DNA of 64,000 nucleotides from DATLMR01 sp035634255 (GCA_035634255.1 DASQDI010000056.1:1-64000); one strand, 5' to 3'; counted from the first letter of the stretch, positions 19,814 through 29,406 are shown. The notes: a model not told the origin generated them from the sequence alone. Made by a program: numbers and translations.

Positions 19814-22294
19814 TTAGTTCGAGGTGGTTGTCGCGGCTACCGGTTCCGGCTGAACCAGCATCATCACAGGCTCGGGCCTGCGACGACGGCGCGGCGTCCG
19901 GCGGGCCGGGCGACGCTCGACCGACTGCGCGGGCTGCTCGTCAGTCAGTACCTGAGGAGTAGCCCCGCTGTAGCACCTCTTCAACGCCGCGATGCCATCG
20001 ATGCTAGCGCCCGCGGGGAGGAAGTAGAACTCGACCCTGCGGTTGAGCGCCGCGTCGCCTGACTCGTGCGGGCAGGTATCGCCGAAGTTCCGCACCGTGA
20101 TGCGGGCCGAGTCGATGCCCTTCTCGTTGACGAGGTAGTCGCGTGCGTTGTTGGCTCGCGTGAGCGAGATGCCTACGCGCTCCGCCGAGTCGCGGTGACC
20201 GTCGATCACAACCGACGAGCGCGGATCGGACTGCAATCTCAGCGCTATGTCATCGAGACAAGCCTTGTGCTCGTTGTTGATCCTGGCCGAGTTGACCGGG
20301 AAGAAGATCGGGCCGCAAGGCACGAGCGGGTTGATCACATCGGGCACCGGGATCTCGGTGACCGTTACGGTCGTTGAGCAGGTGCCGCCCGGACACGGCT
20401 GGTCGCAGCGGGTGCGGTCGGTGTCAACGTTGACGGTGACGGTGACCGATCCGGGGCTCATGCCGGTCGTGTCGAGCGTGACTTCGGCGCCGGTCGTGGA
20501 CGACAGGCTGCCGCCGCTCGAACTCCACCTGTAGGTCAGGTTGCCGCCGCCGCTTCCGGTGGCGCGCAGGGTGATGCGGTCGCCGACGTTAACCGAGGAC
20601 GGCGTCGCAACGATCTCGCAGGTGATGGTCGGGCACGGAGGCTCGGTGACCTCGAAGTTCGCCGTGCAGGTCGTCTGGCCCGTGGTTATGCAGTCGCTCG
20701 GGCAATCGACGGCCGGGACCGTGGCGGTCACGGTGGTCGTCACCGTGTAGTTGCCGCAAGGGAGCGACGCGGTCGGAACGTCGACGGAAGCGCCGGAGCC
20801 GCTGACCGTCACCGGCCGGCCCTGCGCGTCTCTGACTTCCCAACGGTACTCGTAAGTGACTCTGTCGTCCGTGTAGCCCGGAGTCGTCGGCCGGGTCGTG
20901 AGCGTCAGGCGCTCGCCGCGGTTGACCGTCGTCGGAGCGGCTTCGAGGACGCAGGTCGGGGCCGGAGGCGGCGGGCAGGACTTGCGGCTGCCGATTGAGA
21001 AGAAAGCCACGAAGCCGTTCGGCGAGTTGCTCTCAAACGTGAGAGGCTGGCGGCCGAAGAGCGGCTCGATGATGAAGAAAGGAGGCACGAAGATGGTGCG
21101 CGCCTGGAACACGTCCACCGTGTCATCGTCTCTGGGGTTGAGGTTACGACGGTACGCGCCGCCGAACGAGATCGCGCCGTTCTTGAAGAAGAAGCGCAGC
21201 CCGACGTTCAGGTCCAGAGGGTCGTTGCGGAAGATGCTCGGGGTGCCGCCGCCCACGTACTTCGTGTAGGCCAGCTCCGAGACGAACTCCGCGTGCGAGT
21301 TCAGGGCGACCGACATGCCGAGGTTGGCCAGCAGTTTGTCGCGGAGGTCGAGGGTGACCACGTCGTCCTCTTCGATGTCGCCGGTCTTGATGTAGCCGAT
21401 GTTTTCGTAGAGGCGGAAGCGCTTGCCGCCGCTCTCCTGGCCGAACATGAGGATCGGTCCGCCTTCCCACTCGCCGCTCGTGCGGCCGCGCGCGCGCGCG
21501 TCGTCGCCTCTGGAGATGGGAATCTTCAGGTAGCCGCCCAGGGCCATGCTGAACCAGTTCTTGTTAGGATCGATCAGATTAACTTTCGTGCCGACGTAAA
21601 CATCGCCGGTGCCGTTCGAGGACTGGCGCGCGCCGAAGATCGGGCGGCCGAGGCCGTCGAAGCCCGCGAAATCGACCTCGCCGAAGAACGGTAAATCCTG
21701 GTAGAAGGCAGGCTGGTCGGAGACGATGGCCGGGCCGAGGCCGCGGACCAACACGCCGTTCGCGCCTCCGGGCGAGACCACGCTGCTCGGAAAGTCAATG
21801 GGTGTGCCGAACAGTCCGAGGCGCGGGAGTATACCGCCGAATATAGCTTGAGTGCCCGGAAAGAAAGCCGCGCCGCCATCATCGCCGCCGCGAGGAGGCC
21901 CCAGGATGGTGAACGGGTCGCCGAAGGCCCTCACGGCGTTGTACTGGTACCCGCTCAGCAGGAATGGGTTCCGCGAGGTCGTCTGCTGCCACGTGATCCA
22001 GTTGACCCACAGCTCCCACCTGTTGGTAAGACCCACCGTGAAGTTGAACGGCACTCGGTTGATGTCGATGTCACCTGGATCGCGGTCAAAGTTATCCCAA
22101 AATAGCGCGAAGTTGAACTCGCCCTTGCAGAGGGTCCGAGTTGAGAACGTATTGAACAACCCCGTGCCGCCTAGCACCGTTGGCGCTTTCTGTCTTTCGG
22201 CAAGGTTACCGTTATTACGGTCCTGCGCGAAGACAGCCCCCCCCAGAACTAAAAGCACCAAGACAAGCGTGCTTATCTTTCTAGCCGCTTTCAT
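19814..22294 (-). CDS. Outer-membrane protein with PKD-like repeats and a C-terminal OmpA domain
   Basis: The start at 22294 is chosen because AGGAGG lies seven bases upstream; the ATG nine codons earlier lacks it. 826 residues. Signal peptide MKAARKISTLVLVLLVLGGAVFAQ. Residues about 30-430 look like a beta-barrel (GEFNFALFWDNF, FTVGLTNRWELWVNWITW, FRLYENIGYIKTGD, LDLNVGLRFFF). Two cysteine-bearing PKD/Ig-like domains follow (CVLEAAPTTVNRGERLTL, CEIVATPSSVNVGDRITL). The OmpA peptidoglycan-binding domain comes next (IFFPVNSARI, VVIDGHRDSAERV, LTRANNARDYL, NRRVEFYF). The tail is basic and proline-rich. It probably anchors the outer membrane to peptidoglycan. Transcribed from a good promoter 210 bases upstream and closed by a strong terminator. 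Confidence 0.93.
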   Translation of the reverse strand: MKAARKISTLVLVLLVLGGAVFAQDRNNGNLAERQKAPTVLGGTGLFNTFSTRTLCKGEFNFALFWDNFDRDPGDIDINRVPFNFTVGLTNRWELWVNWITWQQTTSRNPFLLSGYQYNAVRAFGDPFTILGPPRGGDDGGAAFFPGTQAIFGGILPRLGLFGTPIDFPSSVVSPGGANGVLVRGLGPAIVSDQPAFYQDLPFFGEVDFAGFDGLGRPIFGARQSSNGTGDVYVGTKVNLIDPNKNWFSMALGGYLKIPISRGDDARARGRTSGEWEGGPILMFGQESGGKRFRLYENIGYIKTGDIEEDDVVTLDLRDKLLANLGMSVALNSHAEFVSELAYTKYVGGGTPSIFRNDPLDLNVGLRFFFKNGAISFGGAYRRNLNPRDDDTVDVFQARTIFVPPFFIIEPLFGRQPLTFESNSPNGFVAFFSIGSRKSCPPPPAPTCVLEAAPTTVNRGERLTLTTRPTTPGYTDDRVTYEYRWEVRDAQGRPVTVSGSGASVDVPTASLPCGNYTVTTTVTATVPAVDCPSDCITTGQTTCTANFEVTEPPCPTITCEIVATPSSVNVGDRITLRATGSGGGNLTYRWSSSGGSLSSTTGAEVTLDTTGMSPGSVTVTVNVDTDRTRCDQPCPGGTCSTTVTVTEIPVPDVINPLVPCGPIFFPVNSARINNEHKACLDDIALRLQSDPRSSVVIDGHRDSAERVGISLTRANNARDYLVNEKGIDSARITVRNFGDTCPHESGDAALNRRVEFYFLPAGASIDGIAALKRCYSGATPQVLTDEQPAQSVERRPARRTPRRRRRPEPVMMLVQPEPVAATTTSN

Positions 22295-22503
22295 TTTTTT
22301 GCCTCCTGATTTTTCATCCATGGAATGCGGTTCGTTTAATGATCTGCCTCTAAACTGCCTGAGGCGTTGGTTGCCTCCCCTCAGAAGTACAGGCGAGTGG
22401 GATGAATTTCTGTGTGAGCGTCCAGCTCCGAGCCCTTCCTGCAGGCCCTGTTTTTATAGCGAGAATGGGAGCCCTTTGTGATGCAGGCTCGCCCAAGACT
22501 ATT

Positions 22504-22532
22504 TATATACTCGCAAACAGGCTTGTGGTCAA
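22504..22532 (-). promoter_or_regulatory. Sigma-70-type promoter for the OmpA/PKD gene
   Basis: On the minus strand TTGACC (22532-22527), a 17-base spacer and TATATA (22509-22504) lie about 210 bases before the start codon at 22294, giving a long 5' leader. The 22295-22666 gap otherwise holds only an uneven GC-rich inverted repeat near 22600-22640. Confidence 0.7.
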
Positions 22533-22666
22533 CACTTAATTAAACTTTTTCCAGCATCTTTCGCAGTTTACGACTACTGCGGCGGGGGCATGAAGGATCG
22601 GCTGCCGGGCCCCGATTTCCCGCCGGAGCGGCGGCAGCCGACTGAAAAAAACCAATTAAAGACCCC

Positions 22667-23947
22667 TCAGGCGTATATTCCGCGGAGCCTGGTATCGTAA
22701 GCGACCCGGTCTATCGCCAGCATGTAGGCGGCGAGCCGCGTGTTCACGTTATATTTTTCGGCGAAACCGACTACGTCGTTGAAGCTGCTGACCATGATCT
22801 CTTGGAGGCGCGAGTTCACCTCCGCCTCGCTCCAGAAGAAGCCCATGCGGTCCTGCACCCACTCGAAGTAGCTCACGGTCACGCCCCCCGCGTTCGCGAG
22901 GATGTCGGGGATGACGAAGACGTTGTTGGCGGCGAGTATCGAGTCGGCGTCGGCGGTGGTCGGGCCGTTCGCGCCCTCGGCCAGGATCCGGCACTTTATC
23001 CGCTCCGCGTTGTGGCTCGTGATCTGATTCTCCGTCGCGGCCGGCATGAGGATCTCGCACTCGACTTCGAGCAGCGCGTCGGAGTTTATGTGCTCGGCCT
23101 CCGCGTAGCCTTCGACCGTCTTGTGCTCCTTCAGGTAGGCCAGGACGCCCGGCACGTCGAGGCCCCTGGGGTTAAGGAGCGCACCCGTGATGTCGGCGAT
23201 GCCGATGACTTTATAGCCCTCCTGATGCATGAGTGAGGCGGCCGTGCCTCCCACGTTGCCGGCCCCCTGAATCACCACGCGTGTGTTCGGGATGTCGAGG
23301 TTGAATTTCTTGCAGGCCTCGTTGCAGACGATCAGGAGGCCGCGCCCGGTAGCTTCGCGCCGCCCGCGCGACCCGCCTATCTCGATGGGCTTGCCCGTTA
23401 CGACCGCCGTCACCGTGTGGCGCGAGTGCATGGAGTAGGTGTCCATTATCCATGCCATCACCTGCTCGTTGGTATTCATGTCGGGCGCGGGGACGTCTTT
23501 CTCGGGGCCGATGAAGTCGAGCAGTTCGGCCGTGTAGCGGCGGGTCAGGCGTTCGAGCTCGGTCGGGCTCATCTGTCGGGGGTCGCAGATGACCCCGCCC
23601 TTCGCCCCCCCGAAGGGGATGTTGACGACCGCGCACTTCCAGGTCATCCACGCGGCGAGCGCGCGGACCTCGTCTATAGTCACGTCGGGCGAGTAGCGGA
23701 TCCCACCCTTCGCCGGGCCGCGCGCGAAGTTGTGCTGCACCCGATACCCGGTGAAGACCTGATAGTTGCCGTCGTCCATCAGGACCGGGATGTAAACGGT
23801 CAGCTCGCGGTTGGGCCAGCGGAGGATGGTGTAGACGTTGGGGTCCAGGTTCAGCAGCTTTGCAGCCTCATCGAACCTCTGCATCATCGATTCAAACGGA
23901 TTGTCTTCTTTGATTTCTTTAGCGTCGTCAACGAAAGCGCTTGGCAT
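22667..23947 (-). CDS. gdhA: Glutamate dehydrogenase (Glu/Leu/Phe/Val dehydrogenase family)
   Basis: The start at 23947 has GGGAGAG upstream; an in-frame ATG five codons earlier overlaps that site. 426 residues, the size of hexameric NAD-type enzymes such as RocG. It interconverts glutamate and 2-oxoglutarate plus ammonia. Motifs: GYRVQHNFARGPAKGGIRY with the substrate lysine, MTWKCAVVNIPFGGAKGG (catalytic lysine region), PAPDMNT, TGKPIEIGGSRGRREATGRG, and the Rossmann segment VVIQGAGNVGGTAA. No partner gene is adjacent. Its promoter lies about 75 bases upstream. Confidence 0.95.
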   Translation of the reverse strand: MPSAFVDDAKEIKEDNPFESMMQRFDEAAKLLNLDPNVYTILRWPNRELTVYIPVLMDDGNYQVFTGYRVQHNFARGPAKGGIRYSPDVTIDEVRALAAWMTWKCAVVNIPFGGAKGGVICDPRQMSPTELERLTRRYTAELLDFIGPEKDVPAPDMNTNEQVMAWIMDTYSMHSRHTVTAVVTGKPIEIGGSRGRREATGRGLLIVCNEACKKFNLDIPNTRVVIQGAGNVGGTAASLMHQEGYKVIGIADITGALLNPRGLDVPGVLAYLKEHKTVEGYAEAEHINSDALLEVECEILMPAATENQITSHNAERIKCRILAEGANGPTTADADSILAANNVFVIPDILANAGGVTVSYFEWVQDRMGFFWSEAEVNSRLQEIMVSSFNDVVGFAEKYNVNTRLAAYMLAIDRVAYDTRLRGIYA

Positions 23948-24022
23948 TAGATTCTCTCCCATTTAGACGTATCTTTAGACATATCGGGGCGTGCGAAATA
24001 TAAACAGCAGGTTGAAACGGCG

Positions 24023-24051
24023 ATTATACAGAAAGCCCCATAGTCAGGCAA
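24023..24051 (-). promoter_or_regulatory. Promoter of glutamate dehydrogenase gene
   Basis: Minus strand: TTGCCT (24051-24046), a 17-base spacer and the perfect -10 TATAAT (24028-24023), 75 bases before the start at 23947. Confidence 0.7.
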
Positions 24052-24178
24052 TCGAACCGGGGCCGATCCCCTACCCTTCTATGGGCCGCGGGGACCGGGG
24101 CGCGGTTGACACCCGCCCGGTTTTACCGAAGCATGTCTCAGGATTCCGTAATCTCCTGGGCGATCAGGCCGCGATTAA

Positions 24179-26176
24179 ATGATAAAGGCAATGCCGTCCG
24201 CTCCATTACTGATCGATTCATTCAGGCGGTCGAGAGACTGGCTCTCGGCCGCGCTCGCGCGCCGGGAGGCGGTGACGAGAGGCCGCCGCGCGCGACTCGC
24301 GGCAATCGGGCTTCTCGTCTTCGCCGTCGCTTTCGGCGTCAGGCTCCTGCACTGGCAGGACGCTCAGCTGGAGATAGACAAGGACGCCGCCCTGATCTCG
24401 GCGCTGGCCCGGCCTTACAGGCACGAGGCCGCGAAGATGATCGAGGAGCGCCGGCTCCTCTACCCTTCTGGAGACTTCAACCCCACCGACGCGCGCATGA
24501 TAGTTCATCCGCCCGGCTACCCCATCCTGATGGCCGCCATCCTGAAGCTGTTCGAAGGGCTCGACTCCCTGCGCTTCATGCAGATAGTCGGAGACAGCCT
24601 GGCCGCGGTACTCGTCTACGTAATCGCGCTCGCCCTGCTCCCCGGCGGCGCGGCGGCGGTCGCGGGGGCGCTTGTCGCGCTCTCGCCCCACCTCGCTCAT
24701 TACTCTCTCTGGCTCACGCCCGAATCGCTCTCCGTGATCCCCGTACTGCTCGCGATGCTCCTGATCGTCCGCGCGGCGGAGCGCCCCTCGGCCATCCGGA
24801 TGGTTACCGCGGGGGTGATGATCGGCCTGTCGTGCTGGCTGAGAGCGAATGGGCTGCTGCTCGCCCCCTTCCTCGCGGCGGCATGCCTCCTCCTGCTCGA
24901 CCGGAAAGTGCGCTGGCGTCATTCGGCCCTGCTCGCCGCCGCGGCCCTCGTCGTCATCTCCCCCATAACGATCCGCAACTGGGTCGTCTACGGTCGTTTC
25001 ATCCCCCTCTCGCTCGGCTCCGGCATCACCCTGATCGAAGGCATAGCGGATTATGACAAAGAAGGTCGCTTCGGCCTCCCGGCGACCGACCGCGAAGCGG
25101 CGCGGAAAGACGGCGAGTGGTACGGCAGGGACGACTACGCGACGAACCTCTGGACCCCGGACGGGGTGGAGCGCGACCGCGACCGCTTCGCGCGCGGGCT
25201 CTCGGTCATCCGCGCCAATCCCGTATGGTTCATGGGGGTGATGCTCGACCGCGCGTTCGGCATGCTCAGGTATAACGACTCGTTCGGGCACGGGCGCTCT
25301 TATCACATAGCGAGCGTGAGCACGGTCGCGCCCGCCCCGGCCTTCGGCCATCGGCTGTCGGATCCGGGCGAGCTGCGGCAGGTCTGGGTGGGTGAGCCCT
25401 CGGGCCTGATCGCTCAGGGCAGGACGCTCTCGCGCGAGGCGGAAGCCTTCGTAACCGGCTCGGGGCGGGCGCAGATACTCGCGGACGATAATTCCGGTTT
25501 CGGGGACCAGTTCATCTCCGCCCCGATCCCCCTCAGGAAAAACACCGACTATCTGATCGAGGTGCCGGTCTGGGAGAGGGAGGGGGTGCTCGCGGCCAAG
25601 GTCACGACCGGCGACAGGAGGCTCGCCCTGGCCTCCCAGATTTTGCGGGCCGCCTCTAAAGAGGATGAGGAATCCGAGCGCTCAGCCCCGCCGGAGCCTC
25701 CCGGCCCCCTGCCCGTGGCGATCATCCGCATGCACTTCGCGAGCGGGGAGCAGGAGTCGGCGTGCCTAGTCATCAGCAACAACGGCCCGGCCGCGACCCG
25801 CCCATCCGTCCAGCTCGGGGTGGTCCAGCTCTTCGAGTTCGGGCCCACCCCCAACCTCTGGACCCGCTTCCCGCGCGCGGTCATCCGGGGCCTTCAGAAG
25901 AACATATTCAAGACGACCCTGATGCTCTCACTCATCTTATCGGGCGTCGCCCTGCTCGCCTTCGCCCGCAGGGGCCGCACTCTGATCGTGCTGCTCGCCG
26001 TGCCTCTTTATTACCTCTCGCTTCAGTCGATCCTCCACACGGAGTACCGCTACATCCTCGCCATTCACTACTTCCTTTTCGTGCTCGCGGCCCTGCCCAT
26101 CTCCGTCGCGGCGTCCGCCTCGGCTCACCTGCTGCGCGGGGCCCTGCGGAAGCGGCGGGCGACCGCCCCCGCGTAA
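24179..26176 (+). CDS. Multi-spanning membrane glycosyltransferase, GT39/ArnT-like
   Basis: 665 residues (an alternative start at 24191 is possible). A first membrane helix (LAAIGLLVFAVAFGVRLLHW) precedes a periplasmic loop with EIDKDAALISALARP, the place where GT39/GT83 enzymes carry an acidic catalytic residue. The HPPGYPILMAAILKLF motif follows, as in undecaprenyl-phosphate-sugar mannosyl/arabinosyltransferases. About eight more helices extend to residue 290 (VYVIALALLPGG, VIPVLLAMLLIV, SALLAAAALVVISPITIRNWVVYG). A soluble periplasmic domain (about 300-570) and three C-terminal helices end the protein. Probably transfers a lipid-linked sugar to an envelope acceptor. No operon partner is visible. 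The long frame on its complementary strand is a GC shadow. Confidence 0.85.
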   Translation: MIKAMPSAPLLIDSFRRSRDWLSAALARREAVTRGRRARLAAIGLLVFAVAFGVRLLHWQDAQLEIDKDAALISALARPYRHEAAKMIEERRLLYPSGDFNPTDARMIVHPPGYPILMAAILKLFEGLDSLRFMQIVGDSLAAVLVYVIALALLPGGAAAVAGALVALSPHLAHYSLWLTPESLSVIPVLLAMLLIVRAAERPSAIRMVTAGVMIGLSCWLRANGLLLAPFLAAACLLLLDRKVRWRHSALLAAAALVVISPITIRNWVVYGRFIPLSLGSGITLIEGIADYDKEGRFGLPATDREAARKDGEWYGRDDYATNLWTPDGVERDRDRFARGLSVIRANPVWFMGVMLDRAFGMLRYNDSFGHGRSYHIASVSTVAPAPAFGHRLSDPGELRQVWVGEPSGLIAQGRTLSREAEAFVTGSGRAQILADDNSGFGDQFISAPIPLRKNTDYLIEVPVWEREGVLAAKVTTGDRRLALASQILRAASKEDEESERSAPPEPPGPLPVAIIRMHFASGEQESACLVISNNGPAATRPSVQLGVVQLFEFGPTPNLWTRFPRAVIRGLQKNIFKTTLMLSLILSGVALLAFARRGRTLIVLLAVPLYYLSLQSILHTEYRYILAIHYFLFVLAALPISVAASASAHLLRGALRKRRATAPA

Positions 26177-26378
26177 TCTCATTCCCGGTGATGATTATTA
26201 ATGATTACTCCCGCGGCCATTAACCCGCGGATTATGCGATGGCGCAGGCATCTTTTAGAGGGGCTCAAGTCTCAAATCACCGGTGGGGCCGGGCGCATTA
26301 CCGTTCCGGTTCGTGCGGCTGCGCCCTCTTCGCCCTGCCGCCCGATAAATTGCACCTTTCGGAAGGAGCGCATAAATA

Positions 26379-26735
26379 ATGAAGAGAAGCAGAATCGTGA
26401 TGGGCCTATCGATAGCCCTCATGTCCATCGCATTGACGGGCTGCCCCGAGCGGAAAAAGATCGGGGACATAGCGGGCGATCCGGGGCGCTACATCGACAA
26501 GGAAGTTACGGTCGTCGGGCGCGTGACCCGTTCGTACGGGGCGCTCGGCACGGGAGTCTTCGAGATCGACGACGGCACCGGGCGCATATGGGTCGTGAGC
26601 GAAAGGTACGGAGTCCCGAGTAAAGACACCTACGTCGGCGTGTCTGGCAAGGTGATCCCCGGCGTCACCTACGGCGGGCGGAATTACGGCACCGGCCTCC
26701 GCGAGACGAAGCGCCGCACCAGAGAAAACAAGTAG
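26379..26735 (+). CDS. Small OB-fold lipoprotein
   Basis: 118 residues with GGAAGGAG upstream. Lipoprotein signal peptide MKRSRIVMGLSIALMSIALTGC with lipobox LTGC (Cys 22). The mature part (KKIGDIAGDPGRYIDKEVTVVGRVTRSYGALGTGVFEIDDGTGRIWVV) has the strand pattern of a bacterial OB-fold (tRNA_anti/YgiW-like): GRY.DKEVTVVGRV, then FEIDDGTG.IWV. Such modules bind nucleic acid, sugars or small ligands; here it faces the periplasm, so partner and role are unknown. It stands convergent with the symporter gene downstream. Confidence 0.8.
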   Translation: MKRSRIVMGLSIALMSIALTGCPERKKIGDIAGDPGRYIDKEVTVVGRVTRSYGALGTGVFEIDDGTGRIWVVSERYGVPSKDTYVGVSGKVIPGVTYGGRNYGTGLRETKRRTRENK

Positions 26736-26788
26736 CCCGCCCGTCCGGGCCGGGCCTCGGCGCCGCGAAATCCTCTCCTCACGACCCG

Positions 26789-28225
26789 CTATTTGATGGG
26801 GCCATCGGCCACGGCGATGGCCCTGCGCGGCTTCAGCAACTCGTACCCTTCCGAGCGCGCGACGTAGGTCGCCGCGGTTATGTCCCCGACCACGTTCAGG
26901 GTGGTGCGACACATGTCTAGTATGCGGTCCACCCCGATGATGATCGCGATGAGGGCCGGGTTCACCCCGATGGTCGCCAGCACCACGATGATGAAGGGGA
27001 TGGAGCCCGAGGGCACGCCCGCCGTCCCTATCCCTCCGAGTATCGCGAGGTAGGCGACCATGACCTGCTGCCCGAGCGTGAGGTCGACCCCCGCGAGTTG
27101 CGCGAGGAAGAGGACCGTGACGCCTTCGTACAGCGCCGTGCCGTTCTGGTTGGCGGTCGCGCCGACCGTCAGCACGAAGCTGTTGATCTCGCGCGGCACC
27201 CCGAGGTTCTCCTCGGACACGCGCAGGCTGGTCGGCAGGGTCGCGTTCGACGACGAGGTCGAGAACGCCGTCAGCATCACCGTCTTGATCCGGCGGAAGA
27301 AGTCGAGGGGGTTGAGGCGCGAGAGGAAATAGATCGAGAGCGAATAGACCCCGAACATGTGTATGGCGAGCCCGAGCAGGACCGTGACGACGAACCACCC
27401 GAGCGCCGCGAGTAAGTCCAGCCCGAACAGCGCCGTGTTGTTGAAGAGCAGGCACGCCACCGCGAACGGCGCGATCTTCATCACTATGTCTATTATCTTC
27501 GCCGAGATCTGGTAGAGGGCCTCCATCAACCGGACGAACGGGGCGGACCTCGACTCCGGGATGAGGGTTATCGCGATGCCGAGGAAGAGGGCGAAAAACA
27601 TGACGTGGAGCATGTTGGGCGTTTCCGACGACATGGCCGCGACGGGGTTGGCCGGCACCAGAGTCTTCACGACCTGCATCATCGGGGAGTCGGCCGCGAC
27701 TCCCTTCGTCGCGTTCTCGACCTGCCTCGTGGCGTCCGTCCCATACCTCTGCTCAAGCGCGGAGGCGGTGGCCGGGTCGATCCGCTCGCCGGGCCTGATG
27801 GTGTTGGCGAGCCCGAGCCCTATGACGACCGAGATGGCCGAGATGAGCAGGGTGTAAGCGAAGGATTTCAGGCCCACCCGCCCGAGCCTCCGGATGTCTC
27901 CGATCCCCGCCACCCCGACGACGAGGGACGAGAAGACGAGCGGCAGTACGATCATCAGGAGCAGGCGGAGGAATAACTGCCCCACCGGCTCCGTTATGTT
28001 GCTGACTACCCATATGACGCGCGGGTTGTCGCCCCCGAGCATCAGGTTCACGGCGACTCCGGCGACGACTCCGACCACGAGCCCTATGAAGATGCGCGTG
28101 TGCAGAGGCAGGCCCTTAGGCCTGTCCGCCGTCTCGTCGTCGAGGTCCGTCGTCAACTCCCGCTCGAACGCATCTCTTCCGACGGGCGGGCCGGCCGAAA
28201 GCTTCTCATCTTTCCTGTCAGACAT
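26789..28225 (-). CDS. Dicarboxylate/amino-acid:cation symporter (DAACS family)
   Basis: 478 residues with eight to ten hydrophobic spans. Takes up C4-dicarboxylates or glutamate/aspartate with Na+ or H+. Motifs: LHTRIFIGLVVGVVAGVAVNLM at the start of the core, FLRLLLMIVLPLVFSSLVVGVAGIGD, the serine-rich hairpin TAFSTSSSNATLPTSL, the unwound NQNGTALYEG segment of TM7 and GTAGVPSGSIPFIIV of hairpin 2, then GVDRILDMCRTTLNVVGD of TM8 with the substrate-binding Asp/Arg. An acidic hydrophilic N-terminal 45 residues (DKKDEKLSAGPP-like) is longer than in E. coli GltP. The R...T pattern does not allow a safe choice between glutamate and dicarboxylate. Confidence 0.94.
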   Translation of the reverse strand: MSDRKDEKLSAGPPVGRDAFERELTTDLDDETADRPKGLPLHTRIFIGLVVGVVAGVAVNLMLGGDNPRVIWVVSNITEPVGQLFLRLLLMIVLPLVFSSLVVGVAGIGDIRRLGRVGLKSFAYTLLISAISVVIGLGLANTIRPGERIDPATASALEQRYGTDATRQVENATKGVAADSPMMQVVKTLVPANPVAAMSSETPNMLHVMFFALFLGIAITLIPESRSAPFVRLMEALYQISAKIIDIVMKIAPFAVACLLFNNTALFGLDLLAALGWFVVTVLLGLAIHMFGVYSLSIYFLSRLNPLDFFRRIKTVMLTAFSTSSSNATLPTSLRVSEENLGVPREINSFVLTVGATANQNGTALYEGVTVLFLAQLAGVDLTLGQQVMVAYLAILGGIGTAGVPSGSIPFIIVVLATIGVNPALIAIIIGVDRILDMCRTTLNVVGDITAATYVARSEGYELLKPRRAIAVADGPIK

Positions 28226-28556
28226 TTTGGCTCTCTTGAAGGGATGATCTTTACAACGGGTTGAAGGTTATGTTTTTTGCGGGTCCTAGTCAATTCCAAA
28301 TCCGGGGGCGGGAGGCACGCAGCCCCGGAGCGGCCGGGCGCGGAGACGCCGGCGCCGATGGAATGGCGCGCATGAATTCACAATCATCGCGCGCGATTCC
28401 TCGGAGCGATATGACGGCAAATAAAAATCGTTGCCCGTGGGGTGTTATGAACGACTAGCGGCGGGAAGACCGACATCCGTGCCCCTCCCTGCCGTTATCA
28501 TAACGGTTGTGGTGACGACCCTGATCGGGCCCGCTTCGAACTGCCGCGAGCGGCAA
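28226..28556. other. Gap between symporter and small basic protein
   Basis: No gene is supported. It holds the perfect odd palindrome CCGTTAT-C-ATAACGG near 28493-28507 and a short GC hairpin TGCCGC/GCGGCA near 28541-28554, just past the stop of the minus-strand gene at 28557; neither has a T-run. Confidence 0.3.
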
Positions 28557-28895
28557 TCAGGCTTCGGGGCCTCGCTCGCCCGCCCCGGCCGAGCGGCTCC
28601 GCTCCCCGGAGTCTTCGTTCAGGTTCCGCTCTTCGAGCGGCTGCGTGTCGAACTGGTCCTGCGGGACGGGCGCGGGCGTCTCACCCCTGCCCTGCGCGGC
28701 CTCGGCCCTGTTCTGGTCGCCGGCGGAGCTCTGGCTCTGCTCCGGGCCGGCTATCTCAAGTACCCTGGCCCACTCGACGCGGGACGACTTCCTCTTGCCC
28801 TTAACGCGGAAGTCCGCGCCCGTCTCGTCGAGCGTCACGACATAGGTGTTGCCGTCGATGTCGACCTCTCTGCTTATCGGTTTGGTAAATCTCAT
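28557..28895 (-). CDS. Hypothetical protein with conserved N-terminal beta module and charged tail
   Basis: I take the ATG at 28895 because AAAGGGG lies just upstream (112 residues). An upstream in-frame start at 28994 adds an unlikely Cys/Arg-rich leader. The first 55 residues (MRFTKPISREVDIDGNTYVVTLDETGADFRVKGKRKS) form a compact beta-rich module seen as small uncharacterised bacterial proteins that begin with a basic FTKPI-type strand and end in W. The remainder is low-complexity, rich in Glu, Gln, Arg and Pro, and probably disordered. No signal peptide. Located 116 bases downstream of the CheY-like gene on the same strand. Confidence 0.65.
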   Translation of the reverse strand: MRFTKPISREVDIDGNTYVVTLDETGADFRVKGKRKSSRVEWARVLEIAGPEQSQSSAGDQNRAEAAQGRGETPAPVPQDQFDTQPLEERNLNEDSGERSRSAGAGERGPEA

Positions 28896-29010
28896 ATAAA
28901 CCCCTTTCCGTCTGAAATGCTCGAACACACGGCAGGTCCACCTGTGCCGATAATCAAAAAGGAATTCTATTTGCCCGCTCGTACATTTGTCCACCGCAAG
29001 AGCCGGGGCT

Positions 29011-29406
29011 TTACTGTGCGGGCTCGGTACTCAAGCCGCCCGTGCTGGTGAGCAGTTTCTTTATCATGGGGAGAAATTCGGTGAAGACCAGAGGCTTGCG
29101 GGCGCAGGCCGACGCCCCGGCGGCCATCGCGTTGCGCATGGTCATCGCCCCGTAAGCGGTGATGGCGAGAATCGGCATGGAGGCGAGTTCGCGCTTCAGC
29201 CTTATCTGCCGCGTGAGCTCGATGCCGTTGACTCTCGGCATGCTGATGTCCGTTATGATGAGGTCCGGCTTCATCTCCGCCGTGACGGCCAGAGCGCACT
29301 CGCCGTCGGCCGCGGTTATGACTTCGTAGCCCTCGCTCTTGAGGATCAGAGAGAGCACGTAGCGGGTGTCGGAATCATCATCAACAATCAATATCTTCTT
29401 TGCCAT
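29011..29406 (-). CDS. Single-domain response regulator (CheY-like receiver)
   Basis: 131 residues, a lone REC domain without an output domain. Acidic pocket D9-D10 (ILIVDDDSDTR), phosphoacceptor Asp near residue 54 in DLIITDISMPRVNGIEL, the Thr/Ala switch in PILAITAYGAM and the conserved lysine in ARKPLVFTEFL. Such proteins relay phosphate or regulate by protein contact. No kinase is adjacent; the only histidine kinase in the window is at 3421-6510 and belongs to a class that normally uses DNA-binding regulators. Partner unknown. Confidence 0.93.
   Translation of the reverse strand: MAKKILIVDDDSDTRYVLSLILKSEGYEVITAADGECALAVTAEMKPDLIITDISMPRVNGIELTRQIRLKRELASMPILAITAYGAMTMRNAMAAGASACARKPLVFTEFLPMIKKLLTSTGGLSTEPAQ

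Noticed and set aside
24042..24058. T-arm-like sequence GGTTCGATTGCC on the minus strand
   Set aside because: Neither the T stem nor an acceptor stem pairs. It coincides with the -35 region of the glutamate dehydrogenase promoter.
24106..24111. TTGACA box before the glycosyltransferase gene
   Set aside because: No acceptable -10 element at 16-18 bases downstream.
24218..25351. 377-codon minus-strand frame
   Set aside because: It is antisense to the glycosyltransferase, with biased Arg/Glu/Gly composition and no binding site. The plus-strand protein has clear membrane helices and family motifs.
26406..27455. 349-codon minus-strand frame overlapping lipoprotein and symporter genes
   Set aside because: His/Arg-rich shadow of the symporter reading frame; no domain.
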